Source: Pseudoalteromonas sp. S16_S37 (GTDB taxonomy: Bacteria; Pseudomonadota; Gammaproteobacteria; Enterobacterales; Alteromonadaceae). Taken from it: 64,000 nt of DNA. Made by a program: the position numbers and the translations under genes. Numbering within the stretch: the stretch's first letter is position 1; each line of letters opens with the position of its first letter. Location: the NCBI RefSeq assembly GCF_014694405.1, contig NZ_JAAUWV010000008.1, positions 1 through 64,000 on the forward strand, in the 5' to 3' direction. Below the pieces are notes generated by a model. It was not told where the DNA came from. It did not search any database and was given only the letters and a program-made list of their open reading frames with translations. Shown here in pieces: positions 1 to 9,800 of the stretch.

Positions 1-115
1 GCTGACAACGCAGAAGAGAATTTACGGAAGAAAGCAGTGTGTTAAATCTGGCCTTGTGCATTAAATCAGGGGTGACAGCGTGTAGCATATTGTGCAAAAT
101 AGTATCAGCATTCAT
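1..115 (-). mobile_element. 5' end of an IS4-like transposase gene, cut by window edge
   Basis: An open frame starts with ATG at 113-115 and runs off the left edge. Its 38 visible residues begin MNADTILHNMLHAV and continue with LMHKARFNTLLSSV, then SLLRCQ. An N terminus with a 'hK-RF--LL-aV-aLL' pattern is typical of IS4-family transposases of Alteromonadales; this is family recall, not a search. Only the first tenth or so of the expected gene is visible, so intactness cannot be judged. The element end should lie in 116-370, but I could not identify a terminal inverted repeat. It sits just past the cluster's terminator, so it marks the left boundary of the biosynthetic cluster and a possible route of mobility. 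Confidence 0.6.
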
Positions 116-374
116 GGTGTTATATTGTTCTTTTTTTATTTAGCGATTCATAAGATCACTAAACATCATGAATGTTCCCCACATTTTCCAAAATTTCTAA
201 AATCTCCATCTTATTGATATATAAACACTAGTTTTGGGGATACCTTAGGTTTTGAGGGGTGAGAAAACAAACGTTGCAAAATGAGGATAGTAAGATCGTT
301 TAGATCATCAAGAAGATCAATGCATTAAGTGATTTTCAGTGTCGACTAATTACAGGTAATAAAATAAAAGCAAA
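116..374. other. AT-rich spacer between IS element and export operon
   Basis: No convincing gene lies here. The right end of the IS4-like element must fall in this stretch. Three GATC sites occur within about 30 bp near 290-320, of no clear meaning. The region ends in the terminator of the export operon. Confidence 0.5.
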
Positions 375-398
375 AAAAAGAGGCTTTCGCCTCTTTTT
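375..398. terminator. Bidirectional rho-independent terminator after the export operon
   Basis: A 10-bp stem AAAAAGAGGC / GCCTCTTTTT with a TTTC loop. Read on the minus strand, the GC core is followed by a run of eight U. It lies about 27 bp beyond the stop codon of the FtsX permease gene and is the only strong intrinsic terminator I found for the whole minus-strand gene run. Confidence 0.9.
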
Positions 399-424
399 GG
401 TTCAAACAAAAAACAAAAATAAAA

Positions 425-2848
425 CTATTTTAATGCTCGTATAGGTTTATTATAAACAACCTTACTCATCGGAATAAAGCATGAAACCAAAGAAACAAGC
501 AATATTGAAAAAAAAGCTAAAATCAGTGCCAAATAACTAAATGCAACTTCTAATTCGTAGTAACCATTAGCTAAAAAATACAACCCAAATATAAAGGAAA
601 CACTCACAATTAACCCTAAAACAACAGGCTTACTACAATCGAAAACCACTAATTTAGATAGTATTTTAGGCGACCCACCCAAGGCCATTCGAACACCTAA
701 CTCATAGGTTCTTAAATTAACGCTGTAACTTAATACACCATATATACCCATACCAGCTAGTAATAGAGTTAATAATGACAATATCGAAGTTATCGTGGCA
801 ATTGCAATGTCTCTAGATAGTAAAGAACGGTATGCCTGTTCAACATTTATATATTCACCCACTCTAAGATTTCTATTAATTTGCCTAAGCATTTTGTTTA
901 ACTCAATTTTACTTAAATTTGCATTAGGGCTAACACTGATCATAAAGCTCAGACTTGAAGTTCTGCCAGTAAACATCTGTGGCACCTCTCCTGCGCGAGG
1001 TACGTAGACATCTTTAACAATACCAATCACCTTGTAAGGGTCTTCTTTATCGTCCCAATATAAGTTTTTACCCAACACTGACTCAGCGCCACCAAAGCTG
1101 TTTGCTACCGTTTCGTTAACCAACATAACCTTTTCAGAGTTTCTGATTTCTTCAGCTTTAAAGTCTCTACCCATCACTAAAGGAATATCAAAGGTGCTTA
1201 AGTACTTCTCGTCAACTAGATTCACATTAGGGAGCACTTTCTCCCCCGCTCTTGCAGCATCTTTTGTTAGAATGGATGTCCAGTTATTCGTAATTAAAGG
1301 TGGGTATATTGCATTACTAACCTTATTTACGCCTGACATATTATCTAACTCGCTCGTGAGGTGATCTATAAATGCAATTCGCTCATCTCTATTGAACTGT
1401 TGACCACTTGAATCAACCGAAACCCAATATATATTTTCCGTTTTAAATCCTGACGGCTGTTCTATCACCTGCAAAGAGCTTTTGAAGAATGAAAAGTTAA
1501 TGGTCAACAAAACGCCAGCCAGCGCAACTTGAGATATAATTAAAACACTTCTCGTTTTTGCTGATATTTGCAAACCACTCCCTTTACCACTTACCCTTAG
1601 AACATTATTCAAAGCTTTATAATCTATTAAATTTGATATTATAAAACCAAAAACAGATGCGATTAAAAAAGAAATAAATATAGAAAACAACACAACAATA
1701 TAGTTGATTGATAATTCTTCAAGCCTTGGCAAATGGCCATCAGCATATTTTCTTATAAATGAAAAGCTAAAGTGAGATAATACCAATCCAATAACCGTCG
1801 CAGTCAATGTCAAAATAAATGACTCAATAAATATCCCCCTGAAAATATGATGTTTTTGCGCACCTAATGTAGCTTGAATCGCATATTGTCGTTGTTTTTC
1901 AGCAGCACGAGACAGGAATAAGTTAGATATATTGGCACACGCAATTAATAATAAAGCAAAAACAGCACCTAACATCATCAGTGATGTCGAACGACTATCA
2001 CCTATGATCACCTCTTCAAAGGTTTTTAGTTTCGCTTTCGTAGATACATTTTGTCCCCATGGAAAAGCTTTCGCTTCTTGTACAAAACGCTCATTTATTC
2101 TTGCACTTAAATACTGCTGTGCTTGTGCAGGTGTTACGCCAGTGGCAAGTTTTCCTACAAGCTTGAGCTCAAAGAAACCAGCAATCCAATTTCGGCGGGT
2201 TTGCTCATCTCGACTGTTAAAGTCAAAAGGAAGCCAAATTTGTGTTTGTCTACCCTGCATATGCAGCGCAGGTTCTACAAATTGTTCAGAAAGAACACCA
2301 ATAATCTTATAACCAACCTGCCCTATTTCTATCTTTTGGGCCAAAATGTCAGCACGGCCATTAAAGTCTTTTTGCCACAGATCGTAGCTAATAACGGCAA
2401 CAGGAACATTGGTATCAAGCCCCTCATTTTTATCAAAATAGCGACCAACTGCCATTTGGGCACCCAGCAGATTGAATAACTCAGAAGTGGTAAACGTTGT
2501 AAAAACCTTCGGTATTCCTGCAAGGTTACTCACCTGTAATTCTTCATAATGCAATAACGCAGACTGCGAAAACTTATCATTATTTTTATACGCATCAACG
2601 GCTCCAGCATACGAATGTACGCCAGCTCCTAAAAACTTCCCGTTATCATATCGCTCCCCCTCAACAACAAATAATCGCTCCTGCTGAGGATATGGTAGTG
2701 GCTTTAGTAACACGGTGTAGTTTAGTGTCACCATAGTGATAAATGCGCCCAGCGTTATACTCAGGGTTAATATGACTACAGCCGCAAAGCTAGGCCGTTT
2801 GCTCAAACTATAAAGCGCAACCTGTAGTTCTTTTAGCCAGTAATTCAT
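425..2848 (-). CDS. ABC transporter permease with two FtsX domains (MacB-like)
   Basis: An 807-residue inner-membrane permease. A first membrane helix lies at about residues 15-45, then a MacB-type periplasmic domain (about 50-270), a helical FtsX bundle (about 285-410), a second periplasmic part, and a second FtsX bundle at the C terminus (about 685-805) containing RTYELGVRMALG. Unlike E. coli MacB it carries no ATPase domain; that is a separate upstream gene whose stop overlaps this start by 4 nt (ATGA). Together with the HlyD-type adaptor it should form a MacAB/PvdRT-like tripartite pump taking substrate from the periplasm across the outer membrane. No TolC-type outer-membrane channel is encoded here, so one must be borrowed. 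As last gene of the cluster, its likely cargo is the mature peptide (inference). Confidence 0.88.
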   Translation of the reverse strand: MNYWLKELQVALYSLSKRPSFAAVVILTLSITLGAFITMVTLNYTVLLKPLPYPQQERLFVVEGERYDNGKFLGAGVHSYAGAVDAYKNNDKFSQSALLHYEELQVSNLAGIPKVFTTFTTSELFNLLGAQMAVGRYFDKNEGLDTNVPVAVISYDLWQKDFNGRADILAQKIEIGQVGYKIIGVLSEQFVEPALHMQGRQTQIWLPFDFNSRDEQTRRNWIAGFFELKLVGKLATGVTPAQAQQYLSARINERFVQEAKAFPWGQNVSTKAKLKTFEEVIIGDSRSTSLMMLGAVFALLLIACANISNLFLSRAAEKQRQYAIQATLGAQKHHIFRGIFIESFILTLTATVIGLVLSHFSFSFIRKYADGHLPRLEELSINYIVVLFSIFISFLIASVFGFIISNLIDYKALNNVLRVSGKGSGLQISAKTRSVLIISQVALAGVLLTINFSFFKSSLQVIEQPSGFKTENIYWVSVDSSGQQFNRDERIAFIDHLTSELDNMSGVNKVSNAIYPPLITNNWTSILTKDAARAGEKVLPNVNLVDEKYLSTFDIPLVMGRDFKAEEIRNSEKVMLVNETVANSFGGAESVLGKNLYWDDKEDPYKVIGIVKDVYVPRAGEVPQMFTGRTSSLSFMISVSPNANLSKIELNKMLRQINRNLRVGEYINVEQAYRSLLSRDIAIATITSILSLLTLLLAGMGIYGVLSYSVNLRTYELGVRMALGGSPKILSKLVVFDCSKPVVLGLIVSVSFIFGLYFLANGYYELEVAFSYLALILAFFSILLVSLVSCFIPMSKVVYNKPIRALK

Positions 2849-3552
2849 ACAGCCTCCCGCAGTGGTTCTTGCGCTTTTTGGATTTGACCATCAAGTAAGT
2901 GGTAGTGAATGCTGGCTCGGTCTGCATAACGAGGATCATGGGTAACAAGGCAAATCGTTGTGCCATCGTTATTTAGCTTTTCTAATAGATCCATAATGGC
3001 ATCACCATTTTTTGAATCTAGGTTACCGGTTGGCTCATCCACTAACAAAATTGCTGGGTTAGCGACAAGCGCTCGTGCGATTGCGATACGCTGCTGCTGA
3101 CCACCAGATAGCATATTTGGTCGATGGTCTTTACGATGCAGCATCTCTACACATTCTAAACATTGCTCGACGCGCTGAGTTATCTCTTGTGCACTATATT
3201 GCTGCTGACTATATTGCAAAGGCAGCGCAATGTTATCAAACACTGACAATTCATCAATAAGGTTAAATTGTTGAAAAATAAAACCGATTTTCTCAGCTCT
3301 AATAGCTGCACTCTGTGCTAGTGATAGTTTGGTTACATCATGGCCTTCGATCATGTAGGTGCCCGATGTTGCTTCATCAAGTAAGCCAAGAATAGACAGC
3401 AAAGTAGATTTACCACAGCCTGAAGGGCCAGATATGGATATATACTCACCACTTCTAATTGTTAAGTCGATACCTTTTAGCGCATGTGTTTCCATGCTCT
3501 GCGTTTCGAACACTTTAGTGATGTTAGTCATTTGAATTTTAATATCTTGCAT
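2845..3552 (-). CDS. ABC transporter ATPase, LolD/MacB type
   Basis: A 235-residue ATP-binding subunit. Walker A is GPSGCGKST (near residue 42), the Q-loop is in FIFQQFNLIDELSV, the signature is LSGGQQQR, Walker B is ILLVDEPTGNLDS, and the switch His is in LVTHDPRYA. This set is typical of the MacB/LolD/FtsE group, which drives mechanotransmission rather than transmembrane transport. The start has a good Shine-Dalgarno (AGGAG, about 8 nt upstream). The stop overlaps the permease start by 4 nt, indicating coupled translation of a complex. Confidence 0.93.
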   Translation of the reverse strand: MQDIKIQMTNITKVFETQSMETHALKGIDLTIRSGEYISISGPSGCGKSTLLSILGLLDEATSGTYMIEGHDVTKLSLAQSAAIRAEKIGFIFQQFNLIDELSVFDNIALPLQYSQQQYSAQEITQRVEQCLECVEMLHRKDHRPNMLSGGQQQRIAIARALVANPAILLVDEPTGNLDSKNGDAIMDLLEKLNNDGTTICLVTHDPRYADRASIHYHLLDGQIQKAQEPLREAV

Positions 3553-3565
3553 GTTCTTGCTCCTG

Positions 3566-4807
3566 TTAATGAACGAGTTTGATTGTGGGTTCGTTTTTCA
3601 GATATGACAGGTCAGAAATAACTAAACTATCACCAGGAAACGCTCCTGATTTAATTTGAATATATTCTCCAGCCGTTACTCCAAACTCTATTTGTGTTGC
3701 ATTCGCAGCTAGTTGGTCCGCTGACAACTTATACAAAGAAGACGAGGAAAAGGCAGAGATATTGGCAGGTCTTTCAATGAAGTAAGCATCTTCAATATCA
3801 TCAATATAAACAACAGCATCGACAGTTTGCTCAGGACGTAAATTGACTGAATCAGCGCTATCAAAAGCGATTTCAATTTCAACCGAGCCACTTTCCACGG
3901 TGGGGCTTACTCTGACAACTTGTGATGCAATTTGGTATTTGCCGGCGCCTACTGATGCTTTCTGACCAACTTGAACTTGGGAAGCCTGAGCCTGAGGTAC
4001 TTTTATCAAGGCAATGAGATCTTCTGTGCCACCAATTAACGCTATTTTCTGACCTGCCGTTAGGCTTTGACCGAGCTCAACATGCTGCTTTTGCAATATG
4101 CCATTCATACCAGCTCTCACAGTTAATTCATCGTAGCGCAGCTGGACTGATGCCAGATTGCTTTGAGCATCGACGATGGCTTCTTTTTGAATATTGATAG
4201 ATTCAACATGCACCATTTTTAATTTTTCTATGTTTTTCTGTGCAATGGCGATGCGTTTCTTATACTGCTTTGCAGATAACACAACTTCTTTATAATCCAA
4301 TTTAGAAACAATCCCTTCTTTAACAAGCTCTTCCATTGCTTGCCTGCGCATCTGCGCAGTTTCATATTCTGATTTCACTTGCTCCAGTTTTTCCTCAACC
4401 GCTAACAACTCTTGCATTTGCGTTAGCTTGAGCTTGCGAAGATTTGCTTGCTCATGATTGTAGGCACGCTGTGCCGCTTCCAATTCATGTTTAAGTTCGG
4501 GGTTTTTAAGCAACATAATCACGCTGTCGTGAGTTACCATAGCCCCGGGCTTTAGAATGATCTCTTCAACGGTCGCATTGCTTGTACTCGTAAGTAATTT
4601 TTGTTTGCTCGAACGCAGCTTTCCATAGCCTTCAACCTGAACTTGCAAAGCCCCTTGCTGAACCGTATTAATAACAAGCTCATTACGCTCCACAGCTTCT
4701 TTTGAGCCAGAGAAAAACCACAAACCTGCAACAATTAAAAATGCTGCCGCGCCCCCTAAGAGGGTGCTTTTGTTATTCCTTTTCTTGTGCTTTTTTACGA
4801 CGTCCAT
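3566..4807 (-). CDS. Periplasmic adaptor (HlyD/MacA family) of the export system
   Basis: A membrane-fusion protein of about 413 residues. A basic N terminus (KKHKKRNNK) precedes one membrane helix ending in LWFF, then barrel-sandwich (lipoyl) halves flank a coiled coil at roughly residues 95-215 rich in E, K, Q and L, followed by a beta-barrel. The longest frame starts at 4819, but that ATG has no ribosome-binding site. The ATG at 4807 (MDVVKK...) follows GAGG by 6 nt, so I take it as the start. A 13-nt gap separates it from the ATPase gene. The 138 bp upstream hold a 6-bp inverted repeat, CTAACT-N4-AGTTAG (4904-4919). The export trio could have its own promoter there, but I could not assign one. 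Confidence 0.87.
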   Translation of the reverse strand: MDVVKKHKKRNNKSTLLGGAAAFLIVAGLWFFSGSKEAVERNELVINTVQQGALQVQVEGYGKLRSSKQKLLTSTSNATVEEIILKPGAMVTHDSVIMLLKNPELKHELEAAQRAYNHEQANLRKLKLTQMQELLAVEEKLEQVKSEYETAQMRRQAMEELVKEGIVSKLDYKEVVLSAKQYKKRIAIAQKNIEKLKMVHVESINIQKEAIVDAQSNLASVQLRYDELTVRAGMNGILQKQHVELGQSLTAGQKIALIGGTEDLIALIKVPQAQASQVQVGQKASVGAGKYQIASQVVRVSPTVESGSVEIEIAFDSADSVNLRPEQTVDAVVYIDDIEDAYFIERPANISAFSSSSLYKLSADQLAANATQIEFGVTAGEYIQIKSGAFPGDSLVISDLSYLKNEPTIKLVH

Positions 4808-4945
4808 AATATGCCTCATTTACAAAGTTTAGACTTAGCCACTTCACGCTCTTTAACCCCTATATATGGTAAACTGCGAGCTAGCGTGGCTATTGGTGAA
4901 TTTCTAACTAATGAGTTAGTTCACTTGTGCCCAAATTAACGCCCA

Positions 4946-5962
4946 TTAAGCGACCTTTTCATTATCGAGTTGAGCAACTGGTGAATTGGGATGAGCCATA
5001 CCTGTGAGTATTTTTCGCGGCCCAGTGAAAGATTCTCTACCGTGCGTAAAGAGCATGTTATCTAGCAACATGACATCGTGTTTTTGCCAGTCAAAACGAA
5101 CCGTTGATTCACGGTATAATGCTCGAATCAACTCCAGATCACGCTCGTCAATAGGGCTACCATCACCGTAAAAGCAGTTGCGTGGTAAATATTCTTCACC
5201 AAATGTCTCAATCATGGTTTTACGCACCTCATCATCCAAACTAGATACATGGAATAAATGTGCTTGGTTAAACCACAACTTTTCTCCCGTTTTCGGATGA
5301 AAAGCAACCGCTGGATTAACCTGCTTGGTACGCAGACGATCGCCATCTAACCACTCACATTGCAGTTGATTTTGTGCACAATATCGCTCTACCTCAGCAC
5401 GGTCTTCTGTTTGAAACACTTCAGTCCAAGGCAAGTCAACATTGGAATAATTGCGCACATACATGATGCCTTTTTCTTCCATTTTCTGACGGATCTCGAT
5501 GGGTAAGTTTTGATAGATGTAACGAGAGTCACTAATCGGTGTTGCTCCACCGGTTTGGCTTGGCAACATGCATAAAAAGCCAATTCGATTGGGCCAACTT
5601 TGCGAGTAAGCATTCTCGTTATGCTGTGGGATAACCTCAGTGCTGCTATATTCAGTCGCAGTGTACACATTGCCTTTAAGGCTGGTTCGTGGCGTCGAGC
5701 GATATACATATTCAAGTAGTGGTCCACCAAATAATGTTTCTAGCAACTCACCAAATTGTTTTGAGCTATTTACTTTTAATCCACGCAACAGCAATGCACC
5801 ATTTTCTGACACTAGTCGCTGCACTTGCTCGGCATTATCTTGGCACCATTGAGTAAGTTTTTTCCCACCCATATCAACATTCAGTAGCAGCTTCATACCA
5901 CCGATAGACTCTAAGCTCTCTACAGAGACGCTCTCTAAATTCGTATATCCTGAATTTTCCAT
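4946..5962 (-). CDS. Fe(II)/2-oxoglutarate-dependent hydroxylase, TauD/SyrP-like
   Basis: A 338-residue TauD/TfdA-family dioxygenase. The iron triad reads H114-N-E116 and H307 (in LFTHGRESF), with R316 as probable 2-oxoglutarate anchor. The HxE form and the 'HNExxY' context are shared with the NRPS-tailoring SyrP/AsnO-type branch rather than with taurine dioxygenase. Such enzymes typically hydroxylate the beta carbon of Asp, Asn, Glu or other residues, free or carrier-bound. Four modules of this cluster are predicted to load Asn, and Asn is the obvious candidate substrate (inference). It starts 20 nt after the thioesterase stop, behind GGGGA. It is clearly diverged from the second hydroxylase at 20399-21403, suggesting a different residue or timing. 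Confidence 0.85.
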   Translation of the reverse strand: MENSGYTNLESVSVESLESIGGMKLLLNVDMGGKKLTQWCQDNAEQVQRLVSENGALLLRGLKVNSSKQFGELLETLFGGPLLEYVYRSTPRTSLKGNVYTATEYSSTEVIPQHNENAYSQSWPNRIGFLCMLPSQTGGATPISDSRYIYQNLPIEIRQKMEEKGIMYVRNYSNVDLPWTEVFQTEDRAEVERYCAQNQLQCEWLDGDRLRTKQVNPAVAFHPKTGEKLWFNQAHLFHVSSLDDEVRKTMIETFGEEYLPRNCFYGDGSPIDERDLELIRALYRESTVRFDWQKHDVMLLDNMLFTHGRESFTGPRKILTGMAHPNSPVAQLDNEKVA

Positions 5963-5982
5963 TTTTAATCCCCAAAATTATT

Positions 5983-6804
5983 TCAAAAAACTAAAGACTT
6001 AATATTCTGAACAGTGTTATCTAAATAAGGTGGCTGAAGTATGTCAGTGTGCTGTGCGACAAACTCAGGTGCAGGCACATAGCTCAGCTCCTTTGATGTA
6101 AGTTGTTCTTTTTCAAACCATGGTTTTGCAAGATGCAGCTGCGATGGCGGAACATACCTATCCAAAAGCACGACATCACAGTCGACTTTTATCACTTTGT
6201 GCCTGCGCGATGCATGGTGATAAAAATACAGTGATTGCATCAACGAATATGCAATCTGTTGCTGGCTTTCATCTTTTATCATGCCAAGCTCAGTCATCAC
6301 TGAGACTAAATGTGCAATGACGACATCTCTTGGTCGGTTGTCAAATTCCGCCCAATTCAAGGCGTTTAGATCTAGCTGATATTTATTAGATAGGTGATGT
6401 TTTAGGAAATAGAACTCACTTAAGTTCTCTGCTTTTCCCGTCATGATGGCATCAAGCTGAGAGCCAAATAACACAACTTTGCTTACTTGTTCACCTGCGA
6501 TTGACAGCTGATTAGCTAGCTCAAGTGCTATTGGACCCGCTGAGCAATAACCGAACAGGATATATGGTCCCCTCGGTTGCACCTCTTTTATTGTGTCAAA
6601 GTGGTACTGGGCCAGTTCGGGTATAGAACGATATTGATAGTTATCATAGATACTAGGATCCTCTAAGCCAAACAGCTTAGCATCGCTAACCAATCGTTCG
6701 GCAACATGTTGGTAAAAATCGACACCGCCTCCTCCTGTATGCAAGCAAAATACGTTTTGCTTTGCCTGCGACTGATTGAGTGCTATTAAAGTTGGATGAT
6801 TCAT
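5983..6804 (-). CDS. Stand-alone thioesterase with cysteine nucleophile
   Basis: A 273-residue alpha/beta hydrolase of the NRPS type I thioesterase family, encoded as a separate protein. The oxyanion region is LHTGGGG (residues 21-27). The nucleophile motif is GYCSAG (85-90), placing Cys87 where most thioesterases have Ser. Asp118 (LFGSQLD) and His252 (AQHTD) complete the triad. The position-5 Gly of GxSxG is Ala here. NRPS-6 has no C-terminal TE, so this protein probably releases the full-length chain in trans; a proofreading type II role is the alternative. Cys thioesterases are known to favour macrocyclisation or strained-ring formation (ObiF makes a beta-lactone), so simple hydrolysis should not be assumed. 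Its GGAG ribosome-binding site directly follows an mRNA hairpin. Confidence 0.85.
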   Translation of the reverse strand: MNHPTLIALNQSQAKQNVFCLHTGGGGVDFYQHVAERLVSDAKLFGLEDPSIYDNYQYRSIPELAQYHFDTIKEVQPRGPYILFGYCSAGPIALELANQLSIAGEQVSKVVLFGSQLDAIMTGKAENLSEFYFLKHHLSNKYQLDLNALNWAEFDNRPRDVVIAHLVSVMTELGMIKDESQQQIAYSLMQSLYFYHHASRRHKVIKVDCDVVLLDRYVPPSQLHLAKPWFEKEQLTSKELSYVPAPEFVAQHTDILQPPYLDNTVQNIKSLVF

Positions 6805-6819
6805 AGTTATTCTCCGTAT

Positions 6820-6838
6820 CGCCCCAACAACTGGGGCG
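6820..6838 (-). promoter_or_regulatory. mRNA hairpin between NRPS-6 and thioesterase gene
   Basis: A perfect GC-rich 7-bp stem CGCCCCA / TGGGGCG with a 5-nt loop lies in the 60-nt gap, ending only a few bases before the thioesterase ribosome-binding site. No U run follows on the minus strand, so it is not an intrinsic terminator. It could mark an RNA processing or stability site, or tune thioesterase expression. Confidence 0.5.
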
Positions 6839-6864
6839 TTTCACACAGTTTGGATATATCAACG

Positions 6865-9800
6865 CTAGGCTGATTGATGCAGCTTCAGTAACTTTGACTT
6901 AAACGCCTCAACCAGCGCTTCCCAACAGCTTTGTTCAATAAGCAGTTCGTTCGCAGCCAATATGCACACTTGTTGCGTGTTACCGTTTAATAAAGTCGCT
7001 GCTAACGGTGTGCTTTCAGGCGAAGATGTTTTTTCACTTAGCTGTGCTTTGTGCATTTGCACCAGCGATTGCGAAATAACCGTTTCGTCTTGCCACAACC
7101 ACAGTGCATTTGTGTGTCGACGAGAACGCTTAATACCGAGTTTTTCGACACCATCAGCGGTGTATTTCAACTCATAAGCAAGCTTCTCATCCGCGAGGAA
7201 AGAATGAATCACATGTCTTAAATAGCTCTCATCTAATAAAGAGTCCAAATAAACAACGGCAATCAGACTACTACCTGCCTGAATATGCGCAGCTTCTGAT
7301 ACAGATAAGCTTTGGCATACTTGCTCTTTGTTAATATCATCAGCCAATCCCTTGATTGTTGGATTATTCCAGATTTGACCAACGGTTAGTTGTATCCCCT
7401 TCGCTTTTGCCTCTGAAATAACTTGGATCACTTTCAATGAGTTCCCACCCAACTCAAAGAAATCATCTTTACAACCTACTTGAGCGATTCCTAGCACGTT
7501 TTGCCAAATGCTACACAATGCCTCTTCGAGTGGATTTGCCGGTGCCACATACTCAGCACGCTGAAGCGCCACATCTGGATGAGGTAATTTGTTCCGATCG
7601 ACCTTACCGTTGTTATTCATGGGCAAAGTATCTAGTAACACCAAGGCGGATGGGTGCATGTATTCAGGTAGCTGTTCACTTAACTGGGTTCTCACAGCAC
7701 TGATAAAGCTTTTTTGTTCCACAGAATCATGCACGTCAATAGAGGGCTGACTTGGGACTATATATGCTACGAGAGATTTATTACCTTCCCCCTTATCGAA
7801 TGGGATAACACACACTTGCGACACACATTCAAATTTAGAAAGAGTATGCTCCACTTCACCTAACTCAATGCGATAACCATTAATCTTCACTTGATGATCT
7901 ATTCGGCCAAGGAACTCTATGTTGCCATCCGTGCCCCAACGAACTAAATCGCCTGTTCTATAAAGTAGTTTGCTACTTGATGCGTCATCAGGATTATAAA
8001 ATGGGTTGGCAACGAATTTTTCTTTCGTTAAGTCTTCACGTCCTAAATAGCCTCGGGCTAGGTTGACCCCTCCTACCAACAATTCTCCAGGCACTCCAAT
8101 TGGAGCAAGCTGCCCATTATTCATAATAAATGTACTTACATTCGGTAATGGCTTACCAATGTGTAAAACACTTTGTCCTGGCGAATAACAACCGTAAGTT
8201 GCACATACCGTTGTTTCTGACGGTCCATAAGCGTTAACAAAACGACGGTTTGGTGACCACAATTCAGCCATCGCGATGCTGCATGCCTCTCCTGCAACTA
8301 TCAATGTAGATACACTAACCCAACTGCTTTGACATAATTGTGGTAACAACACTGGTGGCAAAGTCGCGTGTGTAACTTGATTTTTTTCAACCAGTTGCGT
8401 TAACGATTCTGCCGATTTTGCTTGGTCTTTATTAGGGATCACCAACGAAGCACCATTGGTAAGTGCCATACACCATTCCCACGTCGCAGCATCAAAGGCA
8501 ATAGAAGCAAACTGCAAAACCTTGCTGTGTGCTGTGATCTCGAATGCTTGTTGTTGTGCAAAGCCCAAATTCACAAGCCCTTTATGAATGAGTTCACACC
8601 CTTTTGGTTTCCCTGTTGAACCTGAGGTGTAAATAACATAAGCAAGACTGTCTGTGTTAACCCCTATTGTTGAGCACTCAATGTTTGATTCATCATATTG
8701 CTCAAGGTCATCATTAAGCTGTTCATCATCTAAGATGATGTGTGTAATGCGTGACTCATTAATATCTTGCACTAAGTGTTGCTGGGTAAGTACCGTCGTG
8801 ACAGAGGCATCTTCCAGCACATATTTAATGCGTGCATTTGGGCTACTTGGGTCTAATGGTAAGTATGCACCTCCGGCCTTCAAAACCGCCAAGATCGAGA
8901 CAAACATCTCAATTGAACGTTCACAATAAACACCGACTAGACTATCCGGTCCAACTAGAGAGTAGCTTCTTAAATAGTTAGCCAATCGATTTGCTCTTTG
9001 GTTGAGCTGATCATATGTAATCTCTTGATCTTCAAAGATAAGAGCGACCCCTTTTGGGTTCGATTTGACCACATCTTGAAATTTCTCATGGACACAACGG
9101 TTATCTACCTCATGGACTTGCCCCAATGACCAAGCCATTAATTGTGGGAGATCTGGCTGAGCAACCATCACTTCAGAGATAAGCTCGTGCGGACGGTGCA
9201 GCAAACACTCTGACATCGCTTGCAGTGCATGGATCATATAGTCCATAACACGTTCAATATTGACGGACTTATCAACCTGAAAATCTAGGTTGAAACCTTG
9301 TTTCATATCATCAACTGACAAGCTAAATGGGTAATTCGTACGCTCTTTGGAGCTTAATAACCTCACACCATTATCAGTGCCCTGAGTTGCCGCTTCACTA
9401 TCGCTATTGGCCACTGAGTGTCTATAGTTCAGCACAGCACTAAACAGGTTACGGCCATGTGATAAGCCACTACATTGTTGAGCTAGCGAGAGCGAAGCTT
9501 GCTCATAAGGAATAAGTTCCTGCAATTCGTCTCGAATTGACATGACAAATTCCAGTACGCTCTTGTCTTGTGTATTCGCTCTGATAGGTAAGGTGTTAAT
9601 AAACATACCAAGTACATTTTCTAAACGCTCAGACCCACTCAGCCTGCCAGATAACACGGTGCCAAACACCACATCATTCTTAGCACAACATGCTGAGATG
9701 ACTAATGCCCAAGCAGCGTGGAATACCAAAGCAGGGCTAATGTGTAAGTCTTTTGATAATCGTCTTATCTGGTTCTCTAAGTGTGAAGGCACAGCAGCTT

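Noticed and set aside
3566-4819. HlyD-type gene starting at ATG 4819
   Set aside because: No ribosome-binding site precedes it, while GAGG lies 6 nt before the ATG at 4807.
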